Origin: Gnetum montanum
Lineage: Eukaryota; Streptophyta; Gnetopsida; Gnetales; Gnetaceae
Direction of reading: 5' to 3'
Length of the DNA stretch: 64,000 nt
NCBI GenBank assembly: GCA_015680685.1
Contig: MNCI01001065.1
Location: 2,015,402-2,079,401 of the forward strand
Shown: positions 57,335-64,000 of the stretch, piece by piece
How positions within the stretch are numbered: position 1 is the stretch's first letter
How the letters are laid out: every line of letters begins with the position of its first letter
The notes under the pieces: generated by a model
What the model was told of the DNA's origin: nothing
The model's database searches: none
What the model saw: only the letters and a program-made list of their open reading frames with translations
Made by a program: the position numbers and the translations under genes

Positions 57335-59700
57335 ATGTCTTCTTCTCACAGGAGTGCTTCTCCACCCAAGGTCGATAGAGTTAATCCACCAAAGCTTCAA
57401 TAGTATCAAATTATATATACTCATCCTGATGAGTATGTGCCAAACTTCACCTTCATCCTACACCAAGATGAAGAAGCATGACATGGAGGGCAACATTGTG
57501 TTGCCGCCTAATCATGCTACTCCTGCAATGTTCTACAAATGCTTGCACGATGTGGTCTTCAAGACCACCATGGGGAGTATATTATGGAAGATGCTAATGC
57601 CAAGGATTACCATCCTATTGAAGAACAACATCTATGGGATCAACAACTAGAGCACCACCATGAATTTTTGAAGGAAAAAGGAATTAACAATTCTCCTTTC
57701 TTGTTGTACCAACATGCTAGTGGGGAACCCTTTTCTAGGGATTTTCCATTCAATGAAACTCCTCTCTTTAACTTTAGTGATTCTAGTAACAAGGGATACA
57801 ATGACAAAGAAGGATCTAAAGAGGCAAGTCAAGATAGGGATGTAAACAAGAAGCATGATCATGATCATGGTTACAATCACCAAAGAGATGGAAGTAGGCA
57901 CCATGATCGTGCTAGTTCTCCTTCCTCTTTCCCTTTAACATCATCTTCTTCTTTTGGCTCTAACTGTGACCATAGAAGGCTTTGTTGTGATGGAGGAAAT
58001 TGAAATGAGAAAAATGACCAATGAGACAAAAATAACCAAAGGAACTATCATGATAGACAAGATCAAGGCCATAGATGTTTAGGAGAGGCACATTGACATG
58101 AATGAAGGGGTAGTAGAGGACATTGTAGGCACCATGATCAAGGCCTCGATGAGATTCTTTTTGCTACCCAAAGTATGCTTAACATCACAGAGGTAGTCAA
58201 AATTCCAACAAGGCATGTGAAAGATAGTTAGATCAAAAGTTAGACATGAAAAATATTCCTCAATTTGAAGGAGGATATAACTCTAAACCATAGAATCATC
58301 TTCAAGCTTTCCAAGATGCATTTGCCTTATAGAACATAGAGAACAAGTGGTAGAAATTGAAGTTGTTCCCCAGGACACTTATCAAAGAAGCAAAAAACTA
58401 GTACCAATCTTTAGAGCCAAAATCTATCAGACAATAGAGTAGCATGCTTAAGTTGTTCAATGATAAGTATCAAACGTACTCTAGAGTGTTCAAATGAAGG
58501 AAACAAATTCAAGGGTGGAAACAAGGAATACATGAAGCCTTGGATGTCACCATTGGTTGATACTATGCCTTGATGCAAAAAATGTCTTGGCCATGGTTAT
58601 TCTTAATTGGTTCAACTTCACCACATTGTATATGGACTTTGTAGTGAAATGAGGAAAACCCTTAGTGTCTTTGCCCAAGGGTGATTGTTAGAACTAACTA
58701 CGCATTAGATACAAAGATTAATAGAGCAAGTCGCCAAAGAGGAGGGTGAACTAAGAAAAAGAGAAAGTGTAGAAGAGGTCAATCGTGATCCTTCCATTTG
58801 TAAGAGGGAAGTTCAATTCTATGATAGTGAGGATGAATTTGTATTTGATAAGGGGATGCATAAGAAATCCTTGCCACTCCAAAAATTTCAATTTGAACTT
58901 ATAGCCAAGGTTAATCAATTAAGGGACTCAATGGACAATAGATTCTAATCTATTCTCAAAATTGCTGAGGAGTTCAAAGAACAAAGTAGTGAGAGTGAGT
59001 GCATGAGGCGTAAGGAAGTTGAACATGCATATTACAAAGGTAAGGATAAGATTGTTGCAATAGAAGAGGTTGCAAGTAGTGAATTAGATGAGGATCATGG
59101 GTGTGACATCTGTCAATATGAACATCCTAAGGGATGCTGCCTTGTTGTCTCACATCTACAGGAGTCTGGGGTGTATGCCTTACATCCATGACTTACACAA
59201 AAGCAAACATCCAAAAGGTTATCTTATCCTCAAGGTAATCTCAAGTTGTTCCACTAGCAAAAACTGTATTATCCAAGTGAAGCTCCACCACAACTGTATG
59301 AATAGTGTCAACAATGGCAATAATCACAATCATGGGTGCTGACTCCACTAAGACAACAGTATCCTTATCAATAGCCTAATTCATATGGCTATCATGTGTA
59401 GCAATCCATGTCTCCAGATGACTCCTCCAATCACGTTTCTAATTTCTAGCCTCACTACCATCCTTCAAATTATTACCAAGATCATTTGCCACATGAAAGA
59501 AGGGATATTGCCTCTTATCCTTATCCTCCTCCTATCCTTGCACATACTCCTCATCTAGTTGCACAACTACCACTTGCTCCACCAATGCAGGGTGAACTAC
59601 CTGCTCAACCATAATAACGTAATGCTACGAGGGTTGTTAATTTGCAACCCAATCATCAATCAGAGGGATTAAATGCTTGATCAAAGAAAAGACCTTTCTT
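57335..59700 (+). pseudogene. Gypsy gag of element E
   Basis: Starts MSSSHRSASPPK at 57335, directly comparable with 46569. The blocks THPDEYVPNFTFILHQDE (to about 57475) and, after a small deletion and shift, DMEGNIVLPPN (57481-57515) follow. An open stretch 57539-58003 carries the DAKDYHP block and an Asp/His/Lys/Ser-rich charged domain. The core (NNPWSSKLSRC-like, decayed) runs to about 58700. The knuckle GCDICQYEHPKGCC is at about 59099-59140, with C-x2-C-x3-H-x3-C spacing. A Pro/Tyr/Gln-rich tail follows. Confidence 0.8.
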
Positions 59701-59829
59701 TTGACCCTAAAGTCCACCTAAGCCTTCACCTACACCCATGGTTGACAACCTTACTCTTACCTCTTCCTCCATATCAAATTTTTTTAGGCCTCCTTCAAAC
59801 CAAACTCTGCCAAGGATCCATACCATAAT

Positions 59830-62800
59830 GCCTACTCACACTTTGTTTGATTGAATCCATGCAAAACAAATTCCTAGGAAATTAGCCAATCTTGGAAGTC
59901 CTCTAATTTATTTGCAGATTGCTAGGAATGAACTATGCAAGGCTCTTCTTGATTCAAGTTATGGTGTTAATTTGATTTCTCATGAGATGTACACTACCTA
60001 GAACCTACCTCCTCTCAAGAAGAGCAACATAAGATTAGAATTAGCATATCAATCCATCACTATTTCATTGGGGCTGGTAGAAGACATTATAACTACTATC
60101 TATGGGTGGTCTTATCCTACTGATTTCCTAGTAATTAAGATGGAGAACTACAAAGGAGATTTCCCAATCATCATGGAAAGAGCATGGCTAAGCACCATCA
60201 ATACAAGAATGGGAATTAGAGATCTTTCCCTAGAGATATCTAAAGAAAATGCATTTGGAAAGATCAAGAAGAAGAGAGTTCCATGCATTGAGTATAGCAA
60301 TACAAGGTGCAATTGTGTGAAGAAAGTTTGGGCCATAAAGCAAGCATCTATCTTTGCATGCAAGAAATGTGCACTAGAAGTAGAAATTTAAAGGTGTATA
60401 TACTTAGTAGCTACAAAATAGGAGGGCATCCAGTGGCTAACCACTGATTTAGAAAGTAACACACTTTGTATGGGACTAGCTGAGAGCCTAACATGTGTGT
60501 ATGTTATAGGCATAGGCATAGATGAACTATAGAAGGTTCATCACCAACTCTTTTATAACATAAATGATGATACTCACTAGAGAGATTTGGAAATTCTTGA
60601 GAAATTCAAACAAGAGCCTCTTGAATTGAAAACGTTACTGACTGGAATGGAATATGTATTTTTGAAGAATGGAAAGTTAGTTATAATCAATGCAAAACTT
60701 ACTCCATAATAGAAAAAGATGCTATTGAAAGTAGTTGAAAGATGGTCAACAACATTTACTTGGTCATATCTTGAACTCACAGGGATTGATCCTAGGATAT
60801 GTTAGCATGGCATCTACACTGACCCAGCCATAAAGCCAAAATGATAGTCATAAAGGTGGTTCAATCTTAAATTAAAGCAAATCATCAAGGAGGAAATTGA
60901 GCAACTCCTCAAGGTAGGGTTCATCTATCCCATTATAGATAGCAAATGGGTTAGCCCACTTGTAATGGTATCAAAGAAAGATGGCAAGTGGTGGGTCTAC
61001 ATCAATTTCAGGCTATTGAACATGGCGACATTCAAGGATCACTTTCCATTGCCATTTGTTAACTAGATTCTCGACATAATATTTGGGCATTGCTGCTACA
61101 ATTTTCTAGATGGTTATAGTGGCTATAACCAAATTCAAATTCCATTAGAGGACTAAGAAAAAATAACATTCATGAGTCCTTGGGGGACTTTTGCATATCG
61201 TCAGATGTCATTTGGTCTATGCAATGCTCCTGCCACATTCCAATGTCTAGTCCTAAGCATTTTTCAACAACAGATCCGTAGTGGAGTGGAAGTCTTCATG
61301 GATGACTTCTCCACCTATGACGATACATTTGAGAAAGCCCTGGAACACCTTGAGAAAGTGCTAAAATAGTGTGTTGAAATCAACTTATAGGTCAATTGGT
61401 AGAAAATTCACCTCATGATCTAGAAGGGCATTGTATTGGGGCACAGAATATCGTAAGCATGAATTGAGGTGAACCCTGAAAAAATAAGGATCATCTAGGG
61501 AATAACCCACCAACCAGAAATAGTTAAAGATGTTTGGTCATTTCTTCAACATACTAGCTACTACTAAAAATTCATAAATAATTTCTCTAAGATCATAAAA
61601 TCATTGATTAAGCTAACAAATAGATGCTCCCTTTGTCTGGACCATAGAATGTGAGAAAGCATTCTAGCAACTAAAAGAGAAGCTTGTAGAAACTCCAATC
61701 CTAGAAGCACCCAACTAGTCTAGACCATTTCATATTATGATGAACACATCAAATTATGCCTTGGGAGCTACATTGACATAGTTAGATGACAAGAAACATC
61801 CATACTACATCCACTACACTAGCCTAAGCATTGAGGGTGCATAATTAAACTACATCACTATAGAAAAATAATTGGTGGTAGTGTTGTTTGCTTTAGAGAA
61901 GTTTAGGAATTATGTTCTTAGATACAAGGTGTTTGTGCACATAGCCCATAGTGCCATCTGCTTCCTAATGAACAAGCCAACAGTGAGTCCCCGTGTCATA
62001 TGATGGCTAGTGATCTTGCAAGAATTCAATCTTACGATGGTACATTAAAAGGGCACTAAGAATGTGGTTGCTGATCACTTGTCTTGGTTGTGATGGGATG
62101 ACAAAGAGAAAGAAAGCCCACTCTTTGACATGTTTCTTGATGAACTCTTTGCTAGGGCTATAACTGAACAAATACCCAATGAGCCAAAATGGTATGATAA
62201 CATTCTCACCTATCTTCTCACTCAAGAGATGTCATAAAGGTTGGACCATCGAAAGAGATAGTAGTTTCTTCACCAAGTAAAGCACTTCATGGAGATCAAT
62301 GGACACCTCTACAAGGTGTGCACTGATGGCCTAGTTTGTTGGTGTGTCCCTGATGTTGATCAACTATGCATTCTCCAAGTTGCTCATGAAGGTCCTTGTG
62401 GAGGACACTATGCTAGGAGATGCACGGCCATTAAAATCCTGATGGTAGGGTACTCTTGGCAAATACTTTTCAGGGATGGTCATCATTATGTTCACTCTTG
62501 TGAATGATGTCAATGAGATGGTGGAATGACTACTTGAATGGAGGAACCTCAATAATGGATTCAACCACTAGAACCATTCGACATCTAAGGCATTAATTTC
62601 ATGTGATCCATCATGTCCATGTCAAATGAAAAGGTGTACATCATAGTTGCTATTGACTATTGTATGAAATGGGCAGAAGTAGTAGTTGTCATTGACTGTA
62701 CATCCTCTACTACTACTCAGTTTGTACAACAAAATTTTGTAAATAGGTTTGGTATGCCACGTACATTAATTTCTGACAATAAAACTCATTTTACAAGCAC

Positions 62801-63480
62801 TATTTTTCAGAGGCTCATGGAATGCTTGGAGGTTAAACATAAACTCACAATACCTTACCATATCCAATCTAATAGTCAAGCTAAGGTTACCATTAAGGAA
62901 ATCACAAGGATACTAACAAGCACTATTAGCAAGTATAGGAAGGATTGAAGCACAAAATTGAATGATGTCCTTTAGGCCTACCACTCAACTTGGAAACTTC
63001 CTATAGGCTACTCTTCCTATGAGCTTGTGCATAGCAAACTACCAACACTTCCTATTCAATTTGAACTCCATATACTTTCAAAAACTTATGACCTTGACCT
63101 TGACTTGATTCTAGCCCAAAAAAATGACTAATGAATCTTAACTTGCTAGATGAAAATCGATTAGTGGCCCTATCATCTAATGAGTTTCATAAGGCCTATA
63201 ACAAAAAGCATCTTGAAAATTAAAAAGGTCAAATTTTAACGAGGAGACAAGGTTCTTTATTAAAACCCCACACATGTACCTCAATGAACTAAGTTCCAAA
63301 TGCTGTGGAAAGTACATTATATTATTTATGATACTTTTCCTTCTGGGGTCATGATGATCTATAAACCTAAGAGCCAAAACAAGAAATAGTTGGTCAACAT
63401 CCAACAAATTAAACCTTTTCATGAGCATATGCCAGCTAACAAAATAAGCACCTCATATAATGGACAACCACACTCCATAT
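59830..63480 (+). pseudogene. Gypsy pol of element E
   Basis: Degenerate plus-strand Pol. Protease KALLDSSYGVNLISHEMY near 59939-59992 (DSS in place of DSG), then a well preserved stretch 60068-60391 (LVEDIITTIYGWSYPTDF). RT about 60900-61480, with LDGYSGYNQI near 61110-61140 and EVFMDDFSTYD near 61290-61320. RNase H about 61730-62095. Integrase zinc-binding HEGPCGGHYARRC near 62388-62425. Core 62613-62948 with Asp in VAIDYC and Asp in SDNKTHFTS, but the third catalytic residue is Lys (QAKVTIKEI) where sister D has Glu (QAEVTNREI). GPY/F-like tail near 63300-63430. Many TAG stops, including W-to-stop and Q-to-stop sites. Confidence 0.85.
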
Positions 63481-63489
63481 CTTGGATCT

Positions 63490-64000
63490 CCTTCTCCTTT
63501 CAACTTAGTCTTGGGGAAGATGCCCACTCATGCTAATCATACAAAGCAGTTCCCTAGTTTTTATTTTACACATTTTTTATTTTACAACTTTTTGTTTTAC
63601 ACATTCTTTCTTTTACATCTTTTTGTTTTCATGTTTTTAATATTTTCTAATTTTTTTTACACCATCATTAGTACATTTGATATTTCTTGAACATTTTATA
63701 TTTTCTTCTATTTGGTGTGATTTTCTAACTTCTATTAATAAGTGCCAGGTACATTGATAATGTGTTACTTGATGGTGGTATGTACTATTTTTGTTATTTG
63801 ATTACTGGTGTCTAGTTTCTAGCTTTGAATTTTATTATGGATAATTAGGACATGGTTTCTTTTCATGTAATGAGAAATGAGTCCACAACATCCACCCATC
63901 AACAAACTCTATGGTGTTTCTTATTTTGGAAATGTGCACTTCTTTTTTCATTAATAAAGCTTTAATAAATTTGTGAATTTGGTAGTTTCCAAAATTGGGA
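63490..64000 (+). other. Post-pol region of element E
   Basis: Begins with TTAGTCTTGGGGAAGATGCCC (63506 onward), the counterpart of the 52710 box. It is followed by a T-rich tract with repeated TTTTGTTTTACA-like units (63550-63720) and AT-rich non-coding sequence. ORF2 and the 3' LTR would lie beyond the window. Confidence 0.6.

Overview
The window is nuclear DNA of a seed plant, most likely a gymnosperm (inference). It is AT-rich and made almost entirely of old, nested, decayed LTR retrotransposons and LINE remnants. It contains one clearly intact host gene, an intronless organelle-type mTERF gene at 6718-7953. There are no operons or other bacterial features. A 351-base run of N (53790-54140) is a scaffold gap.

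Layout. 1-4276: the 3' end of a plus-strand Ty3/gypsy element (element 1), made of an extra 3' ORF (called ORF2 here) and its 3' LTR. 4277-8480: host island with the mTERF gene. 8490-8690: a GC/CpG-rich insert ending in an A-run. 8700-10440: minus-strand LINE remnant. About 10620-12290: Copia LTR, initiator-Met primer site and gag. 12287-20545: minus-strand gypsy element D, which has two LTRs, no ORF2, and the start of a second tandem unit. 20600-23330: plus-strand LINE. 23430-27660: minus-strand gypsy remnant C (LTR, ORF2, upstream leader). 27690-33366: block Y, with a plus-strand gypsy protease region and a convergent minus-strand multi-exon TE-like gene. 33367-45550: full-length minus-strand gypsy element B with ORF2. 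45551-64000: plus-strand elements A and E sharing an LTR at 56313-57173.

The gypsy elements form one family of Tat/Athila type. They have 0.83-0.93 kb LTRs that begin TGATGAG or a close variant and end CTCATCA, and a tRNA-Asp-type primer binding site. Gag carries a short-spaced CCHC knuckle. Pol runs protease, RT, RNase H, integrase, then a GPY/F-like tail. Most copies also carry ORF2 between integrase and the 3' LTR; it has a globular N-terminal half and a long coiled coil. In all four copies the ORF2 ATG follows a 3'-splice-site-like sequence (best TGTGATTGCAG/ATG). In the two copies where the upstream region can be read, about 400-600 bp upstream lies a TATA box preceded by the same kind of short palindromic motifs that fill the LTR U3. 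I propose that ORF2 is made from its own promoter as a spliced transcript. This is the most unusual feature of the window.

The elements are dead mainly through nonsense changes. In element 1 a 930-codon ORF2 frame has eleven in-frame stops and no frameshift. Every stop is one C-to-T step from Gln or Arg codons, and ten of the eleven lie in CHG or CG context, as expected from deamination of methylated cytosines.
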